64,000 nucleotides of DNA from Pseudomonas sp. BCA17 (GTDB taxonomy: Bacteria > Pseudomonadota > Gammaproteobacteria > Pseudomonadales > Pseudomonadaceae): assembly GCF_004519405.1 (NCBI RefSeq), contig NZ_SGWI01000007.1:186001-250000 (forward strand), read 5' to 3'. The position numbers were made by a program, and so were the translations under genes. The notes below the pieces were generated by a model. The model did not search any database and had not been told where the DNA came from. It saw nothing but the letters and a program-made list of their open reading frames with translations. Shown here in pieces: positions 8,706 to 18,193 of the stretch. Every line of letters starts with the position of its first letter. Positions within the stretch are counted from its first letter, which is position 1.

Positions 8706-8710
8706 TTGGG

Positions 8711-9373
8711 TCAGAGTCCGATAATCAGATCGCGGTAGCCCCCGACGGCGGCAAACTCCGCGGTATCCTTGGGCCCTTTCTGGCTGTCCGGCTCCTTCAC
8801 CGCCAATAAGTGCTTCACCCCAAAATCCCGGGCGCTGCGCAGGATCGGCAAGGTGTCGTCAATGAACAGGCTGCGTGCCGGGTCAAAGCCGGCGTCGGCG
8901 TGCAGGGCGTGCCAGAACTGCGGGTTTTCCTTGGCGAAGCCGTAGTCGTGGGAACTGATCAACCGCTCGAAATATGGCGCCAGTTCAATGCGTTCCAACT
9001 TCAATGACAGCGAGTCACGATGAGCGTTGGTGATCAGGATCACACGCTTGCCGGCCTGTTTGACCGCCTCCAGGAAGGTATCTGCATCCGGGCGCAGGGC
9101 GATCAGGTGAGCGGTTTCCAGCTTGAGCTCACGCACCGGGATCTTCAGCTCCGAGGTCCAGAAATCCAGGCAATACCATTGCAACTGTCCGGCGTTACGC
9201 TCGAAGAGAGGCTGCAACTCCATCTCGGCCATGGCCCGGCTTACCCCATGCAGTTCGGCATAGCGCTGGGGCAGGTGCTCCAGCCAGAAGTGATTGTCGT
9301 AATGCAGGTCGAGCAAGGTGCCGTCCATGTCCAACAGGACGGTGTCGATGGCGTGCCAGGGCAAAGAAGGCAT
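8711..9373 (-). CDS. yrfG: GMP/IMP nucleotidase YrfG (HAD superfamily)
   Basis: This 220-residue HAD phosphatase has motif I LLDMDGTLLD (nucleophile D15, acid/base D17), motif II ITNAHRDSL, and motif IV IDDTLPILRSA. Length and the LHYDNHFWLEHLPQRYAE cap segment match YrfG, which dephosphorylates GMP and IMP. It is divergent from nudE, giving the common Pseudomonas arrangement yrfG-nudE-cysQ. The Shine-Dalgarno is weak (GAGA). Confidence 0.9.
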   Translation of the reverse strand: MPSLPWHAIDTVLLDMDGTLLDLHYDNHFWLEHLPQRYAELHGVSRAMAEMELQPLFERNAGQLQWYCLDFWTSELKIPVRELKLETAHLIALRPDADTFLEAVKQAGKRVILITNAHRDSLSLKLERIELAPYFERLISSHDYGFAKENPQFWHALHADAGFDPARSLFIDDTLPILRSARDFGVKHLLAVKEPDSQKGPKDTAEFAAVGGYRDLIIGL

Positions 9374-9460
9374 GGTGCGGTCTCATGTAAGTAAAAATAT
9401 CCGACACAGACAATCGGAAAAGCCACGGTATAGTAACCCGATCACGCCAAGGAGCCGCTT

Positions 9461-10027
9461 ATGCGCCAGAAACCCACCGTTCTCGCCCGAGAAATAGTCG
9501 CCAGTAGCCGTTTGTTCCGCGTGGAGGAAGTGCAATTGCGCTTTTCCAACGGCGTTGAGCGGACCTACGAGCGGCTGGTGGGCCGCGGCGCCGGCTACGG
9601 GGCGGTGATGATTGTGGCAATGATCGATGCCGATCACGCGTTGCTGGTGGAAGAATACTGCGGCGGCACCGATGAATATGAGTTGTCCTTGCCCAAAGGG
9701 TTGATCGAACCCGGCGAAGACGTGCTGGCGGCGGCAAACCGCGAACTCAAGGAAGAGGCCGGCTATGGCGCGCACCAGTTGGAACACCTCACTGAACTCT
9801 CGCTGTCGCCTGGCTATATGAGCCAGAAAATCCAGGTGGTATTGGCCACCGATCTCTACGAAGAACGCTTGGAAGGTGATGAGCCCGAGCCGATGCGGGT
9901 TGAACGGGTAAACCTGCGCGAGCTGTCGCAATTGGCGCAAAACGAGCAGTTCAGTGAAGGCCGTGCACTGGCGGCGTTGTACCTGGTCCGAGACCTGTTG
10001 ACCCAGCGTGGAGCGTTTACCGCATGA
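9461..10027 (+). CDS. nudE: ADP compounds hydrolase NudE
   Basis: The 188-residue protein has a complete Nudix box at residues 80-102 (GLIEPGED..., RELKEEAGYG), placing the catalytic glutamates at E95, E98 and E99. The family cleaves ADP-ribose, NADH and related ADP compounds. AAGGAG stands seven bases before the ATG. Its stop overlaps the cysQ start by four bases (ATGA), so translation is coupled; cysQ also acts on adenosine phosphates. Confidence 0.92.
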   Translation: MRQKPTVLAREIVASSRLFRVEEVQLRFSNGVERTYERLVGRGAGYGAVMIVAMIDADHALLVEEYCGGTDEYELSLPKGLIEPGEDVLAAANRELKEEAGYGAHQLEHLTELSLSPGYMSQKIQVVLATDLYEERLEGDEPEPMRVERVNLRELSQLAQNEQFSEGRALAALYLVRDLLTQRGAFTA

Positions 10028-10860
10028 GCGAACTGTTTTTGGGTCATCCGTTTATCGCTCCAGTGATCGAGCTGGCGCGCCAGGCCGGTGAAGTCATCCT
10101 GCCGTACTGGCGGGCCGATGTTGAGGTCACCTCCAAGGCGGACGATTCCCCCGTGACGGCGGCGGACCTGGCCGCTCATCACCTGATTCTGGCGGGCCTG
10201 ACCGCGCTGGATCCGAGCATTCCGGTACTGTCCGAAGAAGATGCGGATATAGACCGGAGCGTGCGTGCCGGCTGGCAGCGATGGTGGCTGGTGGACCCGT
10301 TGGATGGCACCAAGGAATTTATCAGCGGCAGTGAAGAGTTCACCGTCAACATTGCGCTGGTTGAGCAGGGCCGCGTGGTGTTTGGCGTGGTATCCATGCC
10401 TACCAGCGGCCGCTGCTATTTCGGTGGAGCGGGCCTGGGCGCCTGGCGTTCCGATGTGAATGAAGCACCGAGGCAGATTCAGGTGCGCGAGGCACCGACA
10501 GCGGGCGAGCCCTTTACGGTGGTTGCCAGCCGTCGCCATACCAGCCCTGAGCAGGAACGCCTGTTGGACGGTTTGAGTGAAGGATTGGGAGAACTGAAAC
10601 TGGCCAATATCGGCAGTTCGTTGAAGTTCTGCCTGTTGGCCGAGGGCAGCGCCGATTGCTACCCGCGGCTGGCACCGACTTCGCAGTGGGACACCGCAGC
10701 GGCTCAAGGTGTATTGGAAGGCGCTGGCGGTGAAGTGTTGGAGTTGAGTGGCGAGCCATTCACTTACCCGGCCCGGGAATCGTTGTTGAATCCGTTCTTC
10801 CTGGCTCTGCCGGCCAAGGCTGCCTGGCGCGAACGGTTGCTGGCCCTGGCCCGATCCTAG
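10024..10860 (+). CDS. cysQ: 3'(2'),5'-bisphosphate nucleotidase CysQ
   Basis: This 278-residue member of the inositol monophosphatase fold has the metal-site motifs SEED (E71, E72) and DPLDGTKEF (D91, D94), and a WDTAA element near the C-terminus. CysQ hydrolyses PAP, the by-product of sulphate assimilation, to AMP, relieving inhibition of sulphotransfer enzymes. It begins inside the last codon of nudE. The sequence to 10,979 before the next convergent gene holds only weak palindromes. Confidence 0.93.
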   Translation: MSELFLGHPFIAPVIELARQAGEVILPYWRADVEVTSKADDSPVTAADLAAHHLILAGLTALDPSIPVLSEEDADIDRSVRAGWQRWWLVDPLDGTKEFISGSEEFTVNIALVEQGRVVFGVVSMPTSGRCYFGGAGLGAWRSDVNEAPRQIQVREAPTAGEPFTVVASRRHTSPEQERLLDGLSEGLGELKLANIGSSLKFCLLAEGSADCYPRLAPTSQWDTAAAQGVLEGAGGEVLELSGEPFTYPARESLLNPFFLALPAKAAWRERLLALARS

Positions 10861-10979
10861 CGCCACGGCAATCCCTATGTGGAAAGGGCGGTGCGACGGT
10901 TCGGTTTATTCTCGATAGCGACGCATCGGTCATCGTATCCGCGATGGGCACTCCCTCATCGGAGTAGCCCTTCCTGCAT

Positions 10980-11435
10980 TTATCGATGCAGCACGTACTG
11001 GCCGGTAAAGGTCACCGCGTGGTCTGCACTGCCCTCATTCACAATCCATGTCTGCAGCATCAGCCGTGCACGGCCGTAGCGCTTGTATGTCGCCAGAAAG
11101 CGCTTCCACGCCTTATCTTCGGTGGCTGGGCACACCACTGTCGCATCCCGTGTGACCGGCAGCGGGTAACTGATTTGCCCTTCCTGGATCACAATGTGCC
11201 CGTTTTCAATCCCTTCTTCGCGCAGCTTCAAGTGCAGCCAACCCCAACCTGCCAATACCGCGCCGCAGTAGAGACTGCCGCCGAACATGGTGCTCTTGTG
11301 GTTGATGTTGGCCTGCAACGGCAGATGCAGCTCTAATTGCCCATGCTCCCAGCCAACTACCTTGAGACCCATTTCCCGGGTGAGGGGAATGTCGTGGTGA
11401 AGCACGGATTCCAGGTGACGGCTGTCGCGGTTCAT
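10980..11435 (-). CDS. YiiD C-terminal-type hotdog thioesterase
   Basis: The 151-residue product has the hotdog features LHLPLQANINHKSTMFGGSLYCGAVLAGWGWL typical of the putative thioesterase domain at the C-terminus of E. coli YiiD. I chose the ATG at 11,435 because AGAGG sits five bases upstream. An in-frame ATG at 11,465 overlaps the dctD stop codon (ATGA) and would add ten residues, so coupled translation from there is possible. It is the last gene of a dctB-dctD-thioesterase string; any link to dicarboxylate sensing is only positional. Confidence 0.8.
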   Translation of the reverse strand: MNRDSRHLESVLHHDIPLTREMGLKVVGWEHGQLELHLPLQANINHKSTMFGGSLYCGAVLAGWGWLHLKLREEGIENGHIVIQEGQISYPLPVTRDATVVCPATEDKAWKRFLATYKRYGRARLMLQTWIVNEGSADHAVTFTGQYVLHR

Positions 11436-11461
11436 TTGGGCCTCTTGGCGTGTGGTGGGGG

Positions 11462-12838
11462 TCATTCGTCGTCGGTGCTTTGGTTGGCGAAGGTCAGGCC
11501 GTGCTTGCGCAGTTTGTCGTGCAGGGTTTTGCGCGGTATGCCGAGGGCTTCGGCGAGGCTGCGCACGGAGCTGTGAGGGCGGGTCAGTTCGGCGGCGATC
11601 AGGCTCTTTTCGAATTGTTCGACTTGCTCGCTCAAGCCGCCCGATGTGGAGGTGAGCACGCTGGTAGATGGGCTGTCCCGGGTGTTATCCAGTGCCAACT
11701 CCAGACCCAACGCAAAGCGCTCTGCAGCGTTCTGCAGTTCGCGCACATTGCCCGGCCAGTTGTGGCGCAACAGCAACGCGCGCTGGCCCGGTTGCAGTTC
11801 CTGCAAGGGCAGGCCGTGGCGGCTGCCGGCTTCGTCCGCGAAGTGCTGGAACAGCATCAATGCATCTTCACCCCGCTCCCGCAGCGGTGGAATGCGCAAC
11901 GGCGCGACATTGAGCCGGTAATACAAGTCGGCACGGAAGCGGCCTTGGTCGGCGGCCTGGCGCAGGTCTTCCTTGGTGGCGGCAATGATGCGGATATCGA
12001 GCGGGATCAGTTGGTTTCCGCCCAGGCGCTCGACCACGCGCTCCTGCAACAAACGCAGCAGCTTGACCTGGACATCCAGGCTCATGCTTTCGATTTCATC
12101 GAGGAACAATGTGCCGCCGTTGGCGAATTCGAACTTGCCGATACGACGCTTCTGCGCGCCGGTAAAGGCACCGGGCTCATGGCCGAACAATTCGCTTTCT
12201 ACCACCGACTCGGCCAGGGCTCCGGCATTGATCGCCACGAACGGCCCGCTGCGCCGGCTCGACAGGTCATGCAGTGCACGGGCCACGACTTCCTTGCCGG
12301 CGCCGGTTTCGCCGAGGATCAGTACGTCGGCCCTGGTCGCCGCCAGGGCCCCGATCTGCTCGCGCAGGCGCAGCATTTGCGGCGAATGCCCCACCAGGCG
12401 TGTGCTCAGTTGCTGGCGGTCGCTGAGGGCCAGACGCAGGCTGCGGTTGTCCAGCACCAGGCGACGCAGGGCGAGGGCACGGCGCACGCTGTCGAGCAGG
12501 GCGTCGCTGGCGAATGGTTTTTCCAGGAAGTCGTAGGCGCCTGCACGCATGGCCTGCACCGCCAGCGGCACGTCGCCGTGGCCGGTGATCAGCAGCACCG
12601 GCAGGTCCGGGTCCTGGCCGTGCAATTCGGCGAGCAGCTCCAGGCCGTCCATGCCGGGCATGCGGATGTCGCTGACCACCACGCCTGGCCAGTCCCGCGA
12701 CAGGCGCGCGGTGAGGCCGGTGGCTTCGCCCAGAGGCAGGACCGCCAGCCCGGCCAGGTCCAGGGTCTGGCACAGGGCCTGACGCAGGTGTGGATCGTCG
12801 TCGATCAACACCACCTGAATCTGGTTATCGATACTCAT
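11462..12838 (-). CDS. dctD: Sigma-54-dependent response regulator DctD
   Basis: The 458-residue protein has a receiver domain (phospho-acceptor D57 in VVVSDIRMPGMDG), an AAA+ domain with Walker A GETGAGKE and the sigma-54 contact loop GAFTGAQ, and a C-terminal Fis-type helix-turn-helix (SLAEALGIPRKTLHDKLRKHGL). Phosphorylated DctD activates sigma-54 promoters of C4-dicarboxylate uptake genes such as dctA; none of those genes is in this window. It overlaps dctB by four bases and is co-transcribed with it. Confidence 0.92.
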   Translation of the reverse strand: MSIDNQIQVVLIDDDPHLRQALCQTLDLAGLAVLPLGEATGLTARLSRDWPGVVVSDIRMPGMDGLELLAELHGQDPDLPVLLITGHGDVPLAVQAMRAGAYDFLEKPFASDALLDSVRRALALRRLVLDNRSLRLALSDRQQLSTRLVGHSPQMLRLREQIGALAATRADVLILGETGAGKEVVARALHDLSSRRSGPFVAINAGALAESVVESELFGHEPGAFTGAQKRRIGKFEFANGGTLFLDEIESMSLDVQVKLLRLLQERVVERLGGNQLIPLDIRIIAATKEDLRQAADQGRFRADLYYRLNVAPLRIPPLRERGEDALMLFQHFADEAGSRHGLPLQELQPGQRALLLRHNWPGNVRELQNAAERFALGLELALDNTRDSPSTSVLTSTSGGLSEQVEQFEKSLIAAELTRPHSSVRSLAEALGIPRKTLHDKLRKHGLTFANQSTDDE

Positions 12839-14652
12839 ACACTGCGGTCCTCGGACGGTTGCAGACTGACGCCCGGCGAGCCGGCACGCAATTTCAAGGT
12901 TAACAACGCGCCGCCTTCCTTGTGGTTGGCGAATAGTAGTTCGCCGCCAAAGGCACGCATCAGGGTGTCACAGATCGCCAGGCCCAGCCCCAAGCCCTGG
13001 GTGCGGGTCTTGGTGGTGTAGAACGGCTCGCTGGCTCGGCCGAGGGCTTCCATGCAAAAGCCCGGGCCATTGTCGCGAATGTACAGGTTGACGCCCTGTT
13101 CGGTGGTTTGGGCACTCAGCCAGAGTTTTCGCGGTGGGCCTTTTTCGGTGAGGGCGTCCAGGGAGTTGGCCATCAGGTTGCCGAGCACTTGGCGCAAGCG
13201 GGTCTCCCCGGCTTGCACCCATAAGGTCGCCTCCGGCAGATCGCGGATCAGCTCGACTTCCATCGAGCGCCGCCGTTTGGCCAGCAACGCCAGCGCATCA
13301 TCCAGCGCCGGCTGCAGGGCCACGCTTTCCGGCGCATGGCGGTCGCGGCGGGCGAATGCGCGCAGGTGAGCGATGATCGACGCCATGCGCCCGGTCAGTT
13401 CGCTGATCAGCTTGAGGTTGCCGCGGGCGTCGTTGGTGCGTTCATGGTCGAGCAGGATTTCGGCGTTTTCCGCGTAACTGCGAATGGCCGCCAGGGGCTG
13501 GTTCAACTCGTGGCTGATGCTCGCCGACATGGTACCCAGGGCTGACAGCTTGCCGGCTTGCACCAGGTCATCCTGGGCGCGCACCAATTCCTGTTGGGCG
13601 TGCTCGCGCTCCAGCACTTCCTGTTTCAGTCGCCGGTTAAGGCCCTCCAGATCGCTGGTGCGTTCGGCTACGCGTGCCTCCAGCTCGCGGCGCGCCTTGG
13701 CTTCGAAGGCAATGCGCTCCAGGTAGTGGCGCCGACGTTGCATCATCAAACCCAGCAGCAGCATCAACACCAACAGCGTCGCTCCACCGACGGCAACCAC
13801 TGTGCGTACCGGGCGATTGATCAGCGAGCGTGGCGCAAGGATTTCCACATTCCAGCCGGTTTCGGCGATGGCGGTAGATTGGCGCAGCCATGCCGTGGCG
13901 CTCAGCGCCAGCGGTTTCGGGTCGCGGGTCGGATAAGGTTGGATCGCGATAATCGCCTCACGCTCTTCTGCGGTCAGCGGCCGGGTGGCACGAAACCGCC
14001 ATTGCGGGCGCGAGGTCAGGATCACCACGCCATTATGGTCGGTCACCAACAACTGTTCCGGCGTGTTACCCCACAGGCTTTCGGTATGGTCCAGGTCGAC
14101 CTTGACCACCAGCACACCGACGATTTTTTCGCCATCGCGTACGGCGGCGGCAAAAAAGTAGCCGCGCTTGGCTGAAGTGGTGCCCAGGCCGAAAAACCGA
14201 CCCAGCCGCCCCTCCATGGCCTCGCTGAAATAGGGGCGAAACGAGAAGTTACGGCCCACGAAACTGTCCTGCTTGTCCCAGTTGGAAGCCGCGAGGGTCT
14301 TGCCGGTGGTGTCCATCAGGTACATCACCTCAACCCCGGCTTGCGCGGCGACGTCCTTGAGCAGCAGGTTGGCGTTGGCCAGGTTGGTGCTCACCTGAGG
14401 CGCATCCAGGGCTGTACGCAGGGCCGGCAGGTCACCCAGGATTTGTGGCAGGATTTCGTAGCGGTGCAGGGTGCCCAACAGGTTGGCGACGTACAGGTCG
14501 AGGGTCTGGCGGTTCTGGCCGGCCAATTCGCTGCGGTAGTAACGCTCGGCCAAGTGTTCCAGCGGCCACAGCAGCGGGGCCAGGCATAACGCCAACAGGG
14601 CAAGGCTGCGCCAGCGAGGTCTTCGTGGAAGGGGTGGAGTCATGGGAGTCAT
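12835..14652 (-). CDS. dctB: C4-dicarboxylate sensor histidine kinase DctB
   Basis: This 605-residue membrane kinase has a transmembrane segment near residues 15-32, a periplasmic double-Cache sensor region (about 40-285), a second transmembrane segment (VAVGGATLLVLMLLLGLMM), a coiled coil, the H-box MSASISHELNQPLAAIRSYAENA, and an ATPase with N, G1 (RDNGPGF) and G2 (TQGLGLGLAI) boxes. It senses succinate, malate and fumarate and phosphorylates DctD. Two ATGs (14,652 and 14,643) compete as starts. Upstream it abuts the rfb operon on the same strand with only 27 bases between. Confidence 0.92.
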   Translation of the reverse strand: MTPMTPPLPRRPRWRSLALLALCLAPLLWPLEHLAERYYRSELAGQNRQTLDLYVANLLGTLHRYEILPQILGDLPALRTALDAPQVSTNLANANLLLKDVAAQAGVEVMYLMDTTGKTLAASNWDKQDSFVGRNFSFRPYFSEAMEGRLGRFFGLGTTSAKRGYFFAAAVRDGEKIVGVLVVKVDLDHTESLWGNTPEQLLVTDHNGVVILTSRPQWRFRATRPLTAEEREAIIAIQPYPTRDPKPLALSATAWLRQSTAIAETGWNVEILAPRSLINRPVRTVVAVGGATLLVLMLLLGLMMQRRRHYLERIAFEAKARRELEARVAERTSDLEGLNRRLKQEVLEREHAQQELVRAQDDLVQAGKLSALGTMSASISHELNQPLAAIRSYAENAEILLDHERTNDARGNLKLISELTGRMASIIAHLRAFARRDRHAPESVALQPALDDALALLAKRRRSMEVELIRDLPEATLWVQAGETRLRQVLGNLMANSLDALTEKGPPRKLWLSAQTTEQGVNLYIRDNGPGFCMEALGRASEPFYTTKTRTQGLGLGLAICDTLMRAFGGELLFANHKEGGALLTLKLRAGSPGVSLQPSEDRSV

Positions 14653-14679
14653 GCGCCTGTGGGTACAGGCGCATTATGC

Positions 14680-15549
14680 CTAGTGCTGCTCTGCAAGACA
14701 CTCGTGCAATGCGTCTTGCCAGTGCGGCTGGCCGACCTGCCATTGTTGCTGCAGGCGGCTGCAATCCAGGCGCGAGTTCAGCGGGCGCTTGGCGGGCGTC
14801 GGGTAAGCGCTTGACGGGATCGCTTCCAGTTCGGCGCAAGGTTTGCCCTGCGCACGCAGGTGTTCGCCAATCGCCTGGGCAAAGCCAAACCATGAGGTTT
14901 CGCCTTGAGCGGCCAGGTGATAGACACCCCACTCACCTGCCTCACCCGCCAACCAGCGTTCAATCAGGGCTCGGGTACTGTTGGCGATGCTGCCGGCCCA
15001 GGTCGGCGCGCCGATCTGGTCAGCGACGATACGCATGTGCGGTTTTTCTTGCAGCAGGCGTTGCATGGTCAGCAGGAAATTCTTGCCGTGGCTCGAATAC
15101 ACCCAACTGGTGCGTAAGATCAGGTGCTCGCCACCCATGGCTGCAATCGCCTGCTCGCCCGCCAATTTGCTCTGGCCGTAGACGCCCAGCGGGTTTGGCG
15201 CATCGCTCTCGGTATACGGCGCGGGCTTGCTGCCGTCGAACACGTAGTCGGTCGAGTAGTGAATCAGCGGGATGCCCAGGGCCTTGGCTTCCTCGGCGAG
15301 GATACCGGGCGCGGTTGCATTGATGGCAAACGCTGCGTCCGGTTCGCTTTCGGCAAGATCGACAGCGGTGTGAGCCGCAGCGTTGATGATCAGGCCCGGG
15401 CCATGGGCGTGCACCTGCCGGCGGATCTGATCGACGTTGGCCAGATCGAGCTGGTCGCGGCCCAATACGATGAGCTCGCCCAGGCCCAGGAGCCGCTGTT
15501 GCAGCTCCTGAGAGACTTGCCCGTGTTGGCCGGTAATGAGGATTTTCAT
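14680..15549 (-). CDS. rfbD: dTDP-4-dehydrorhamnose reductase
   Basis: This 289-residue short-chain dehydrogenase has the N-terminal nucleotide-binding motif ITGQHGQVSQELQQ, the HYSTDYVFDG segment and the catalytic YGQSK. It makes dTDP-L-rhamnose, the last step of the pathway. It is the final gene of rfbB-rfbA-rfbC-rfbD, where each start overlaps the preceding stop by four bases, so one transcript with coupled translation is expected. Confidence 0.94.
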   Translation of the reverse strand: MKILITGQHGQVSQELQQRLLGLGELIVLGRDQLDLANVDQIRRQVHAHGPGLIINAAAHTAVDLAESEPDAAFAINATAPGILAEEAKALGIPLIHYSTDYVFDGSKPAPYTESDAPNPLGVYGQSKLAGEQAIAAMGGEHLILRTSWVYSSHGKNFLLTMQRLLQEKPHMRIVADQIGAPTWAGSIANSTRALIERWLAGEAGEWGVYHLAAQGETSWFGFAQAIGEHLRAQGKPCAELEAIPSSAYPTPAKRPLNSRLDCSRLQQQWQVGQPHWQDALHECLAEQH

Positions 15550-16091
15550 GGGAACAGATCTGCTTCTTTCAGGCTTTTGCCGTTTTGATCCTTGGCGGAC
15601 AAGGTCGGCGAGCCACTCAATTGCCAGTCGATGTTGAGCTCGGCGTCATCCCAGCGAATGCAACGCTCTGCAGACGGCGTGTAGTAGTCAGTCGTCTTGT
15701 AGAGGAACTCGGCGTGGTCACTGAGCACGACAAACCCGTGGGCAAAACCCGGTGGAATCCACAGCTGACGGTTATTTTCGGCAGACAGACGCACACTGGT
15801 CCACTTGCCGAAATGTGGGGAGCTGCGGCGGATATCCACCGCCACGTCCAACACTTCACCGGCGGTCACGCGTACCAGCTTCCCTTGAGCGTGCTCCAAC
15901 TGATAGTGCAGGCCCCGTAGCACGCCTTTCTGCGAGCGGGAGTGGTTGTCCTGCACAAATTGCAGCTGCAATCCGCTGGCCCGGGCAAATTCCCGGGCAT
16001 TAAAACTCTCGTAGAAAAAGCCGCGTTCATCGCCAAAAATCTTCGGCTCGATGATCAGTACACCGGGCAGCTCAGTGGCGATTACATTCAT
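15546..16091 (-). CDS. rfbC: dTDP-4-dehydrorhamnose 3,5-epimerase
   Basis: The 181-residue cupin-fold epimerase has the standard family length and motifs (PKIFGDERGFFYESFN, QDNHSRSQKGVLRGLHYQ, WIPPGFAHGFVVLSD). The His of GLHYQ is the catalytic base region. It converts dTDP-4-keto-6-deoxyglucose to the L-lyxo sugar used by RfbD. It overlaps its neighbours by four bases on both sides. Confidence 0.95.
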   Translation of the reverse strand: MNVIATELPGVLIIEPKIFGDERGFFYESFNAREFARASGLQLQFVQDNHSRSQKGVLRGLHYQLEHAQGKLVRVTAGEVLDVAVDIRRSSPHFGKWTSVRLSAENNRQLWIPPGFAHGFVVLSDHAEFLYKTTDYYTPSAERCIRWDDAELNIDWQLSGSPTLSAKDQNGKSLKEADLFP

Positions 16092-16963
16092 TTAGTATCC
16101 CCGGCTAGAGTGTACAAATATTGACCATAGCCGGTTTTGCCGAAGTATTTGGCGCGCTCCAGCAGGTAATCACGATCAATCCAGCCGTTTTCGTAGGCGA
16201 TTTCTTCCAGGCAGGCGACTTTCAGGCCCTGGCGGTGCTCGATGGTCTGCACATAGGTTGAAGCTTCCAGCAGGCTGTCATGGGTACCTGTATCGAGCCA
16301 GGCGAAACCACGGCCGAAGCGCTCAACGTGCAGGTCACCGCGTTGCAGGTAGGCGTTGTTGACGTCGGTAATTTCCAGCTCGCCGCGAGGTGAAGGCTTG
16401 ACTGCCTTGGCAATCCTGATCACGTCGTTGTCGTAGAAATACAAGCCTGTCACGGCGTAGTGCGACTTGGGCTTGACTGGTTTTTCTTCGATGGACAGGG
16501 CACGGCCCTCTTTGTCGAAGTCGATCACGCCGAAACGCTCAGGGTCTTTGACCCAGTAGCCGAACACCGTGGCGCCGGACGGGCGCTCGGCTGCGGCGCG
16601 CAGTTGGTCGCCGAAGTGCTGGCCGTGAAAGATGTTGTCGCCCAGGATCAGGCACACGGGGTCATTGCCGATGAACTCTTCACCAATGATGAAGGCTTGA
16701 GCCAGCCCGTCCGGAGAGGGCTGCTCGGCATAGCTGAAACGTACGCCAAACTGGCTGCCATCGCCCAACAGGTTGCGGTATTGCGGCAAGTCCGTTGGTG
16801 TGGAGATCACCAGGATGTCCTTGATCCCCGCCAGCATCAGCACGGAGATCGGGTAGTAGATCATCGGCTTGTCGTAAACCGGCAACAGTTGTTTGGACAC
16901 GCCCAGGGTGATGGGGTGCAAACGGGTGCCGGAACCGCCGGCCAATACAATACCTTTCATCAT
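16088..16963 (-). CDS. rfbA: Glucose-1-phosphate thymidylyltransferase
   Basis: The 291-residue nucleotidyltransferase begins MMKGIVLAGGSGTRLHPIT, carrying the GGxGTRLxP signature and then VYDKPMIYYPISVLMLAGI. It forms dTDP-glucose from dTTP and glucose-1-phosphate, the committed step toward rhamnose for lipopolysaccharide or rhamnolipid, and is usually feedback-inhibited by dTDP-rhamnose. Two consecutive ATGs are present at the start. It is the second gene of the rfb operon. Confidence 0.95.
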   Translation of the reverse strand: MMKGIVLAGGSGTRLHPITLGVSKQLLPVYDKPMIYYPISVLMLAGIKDILVISTPTDLPQYRNLLGDGSQFGVRFSYAEQPSPDGLAQAFIIGEEFIGNDPVCLILGDNIFHGQHFGDQLRAAAERPSGATVFGYWVKDPERFGVIDFDKEGRALSIEEKPVKPKSHYAVTGLYFYDNDVIRIAKAVKPSPRGELEITDVNNAYLQRGDLHVERFGRGFAWLDTGTHDSLLEASTYVQTIEHRQGLKVACLEEIAYENGWIDRDYLLERAKYFGKTGYGQYLYTLAGDTK

Positions 16964-18042
16964 GCGATCAGATCCTTTGCTTCAGAGTTGCCGAGTCGTT
17001 CACCTTGATAACTGCCATCCTGGACCCTGCGGCACCATTCGAGGTTATCGAGGTACCACTGCACGGTTTTGCGCAGGCCTGTTTCAAAGGTTTCTTCCGG
17101 AACCCAGCCCAGTTCGCGTTCGATCTTGCTGGCATCGATCGCGTAGCGCTGATCGTGGCCTGGGCGATCCTTGACGAAGGTGATCAGGTCGGTGAATTTT
17201 TCCACGCCGGCCGGACGCTGGGGCGCCAGTTCTTCCAACAGGGCGCAGATGCCGCGCACCACATCGATGTTCTTCTGTTCGTTGTGCCCACCAATGTTGT
17301 AGGTCTCGCCCACTACGCCGGTGGTCACCACTTTCAGCAGTGCACGGGCGTGGTCTTCGACGAACAGCCAGTCGCGCACTTGCAGGCCGTCACCATAGAC
17401 CGGCAGTGGCTTGCCTGCGAGGGCGTTGAGGATGACCAGCGGAATCAGCTTCTCGGGGAAGTGGAACGGCCCGTAGTTGTTCGAGCAGTTGGTCAGCAGC
17501 ACCGGCAGCCCGTAAGTGCGTTGCCAGGCGCGTACCAGATGATCGGAGGCTGCCTTACTTGCGGAATACGGCGAGCTGGGTGCGTAAGGCGTAGTTTCAG
17601 TGAAGAGGTCATCTACACCGTGCAGGTCACCGTATACCTCATCCGTGGAGATGTGGTGGAAGCGGAACGCGCTTTTCGCCGGTTCTGCCAGTTTCTGCCA
17701 ATAAGCACGTGTGGCTTCCAGCAGGCTGTAGGTGCCGACGATATTGGTCTGGATAAAATCCGACGGACCGTCGATGGAACGGTCGACATGGGACTCGGCC
17801 GCCAGGTGCATGATCGCCTGAGGCTCAAAGCGTGCCAGTACGGCACTGACGGTGGCCTGGTCGATGATGTCGGCCTGGACGAACTCATAGCGGCTGTTGG
17901 ACGCGATGCTGACCAGCGACTCAAGGTTGCCGGCGTAGGTGAGCTTGTCCAGGTTGAGCACTTCGTGCTCGGTATTTTCAATCAGGTGGCGGATCAGGGC
18001 GGAGCCAATGAATCCGGCACCGCCGGTGATGAGAATGCGCAT
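16960..18042 (-). CDS. rfbB: dTDP-glucose 4,6-dehydratase
   Basis: This 360-residue extended SDR enzyme has the NAD-binding GGAGFIGSAL near residue 7, the catalytic STDEVYGD segment and the YSASKAASDH Tyr-Lys pair. It is the first gene of the rfbBACD operon, so its promoter should lie in the 150 bases before the divergent fusion gene at 18,194. Only an AAGG element is seen as ribosome site. Confidence 0.95.
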   Translation of the reverse strand: MRILITGGAGFIGSALIRHLIENTEHEVLNLDKLTYAGNLESLVSIASNSRYEFVQADIIDQATVSAVLARFEPQAIMHLAAESHVDRSIDGPSDFIQTNIVGTYSLLEATRAYWQKLAEPAKSAFRFHHISTDEVYGDLHGVDDLFTETTPYAPSSPYSASKAASDHLVRAWQRTYGLPVLLTNCSNNYGPFHFPEKLIPLVILNALAGKPLPVYGDGLQVRDWLFVEDHARALLKVVTTGVVGETYNIGGHNEQKNIDVVRGICALLEELAPQRPAGVEKFTDLITFVKDRPGHDQRYAIDASKIERELGWVPEETFETGLRKTVQWYLDNLEWCRRVQDGSYQGERLGNSEAKDLIA

Positions 18043-18193
18043 GTCGAGGGCCTTTTCCTTAGACGGACACTGGGCGAAAGAAGCATAGCTTGAGTTGTGA
18101 GCCGGGCTCGTGCAAGCACGGCGAGCATGAGGGGTTGATTAACTGCCCATAACAATGGCGATATAGACGCCTGAAAAAACAGAGGTCGTCACA

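Noticed and set aside
11450..13021. A 523-codon open frame opposite dctD and dctB
   Set aside because: Fully antisense to DctD and the DctB C-terminus, both with intact motifs; no ribosome site or recognisable domain.
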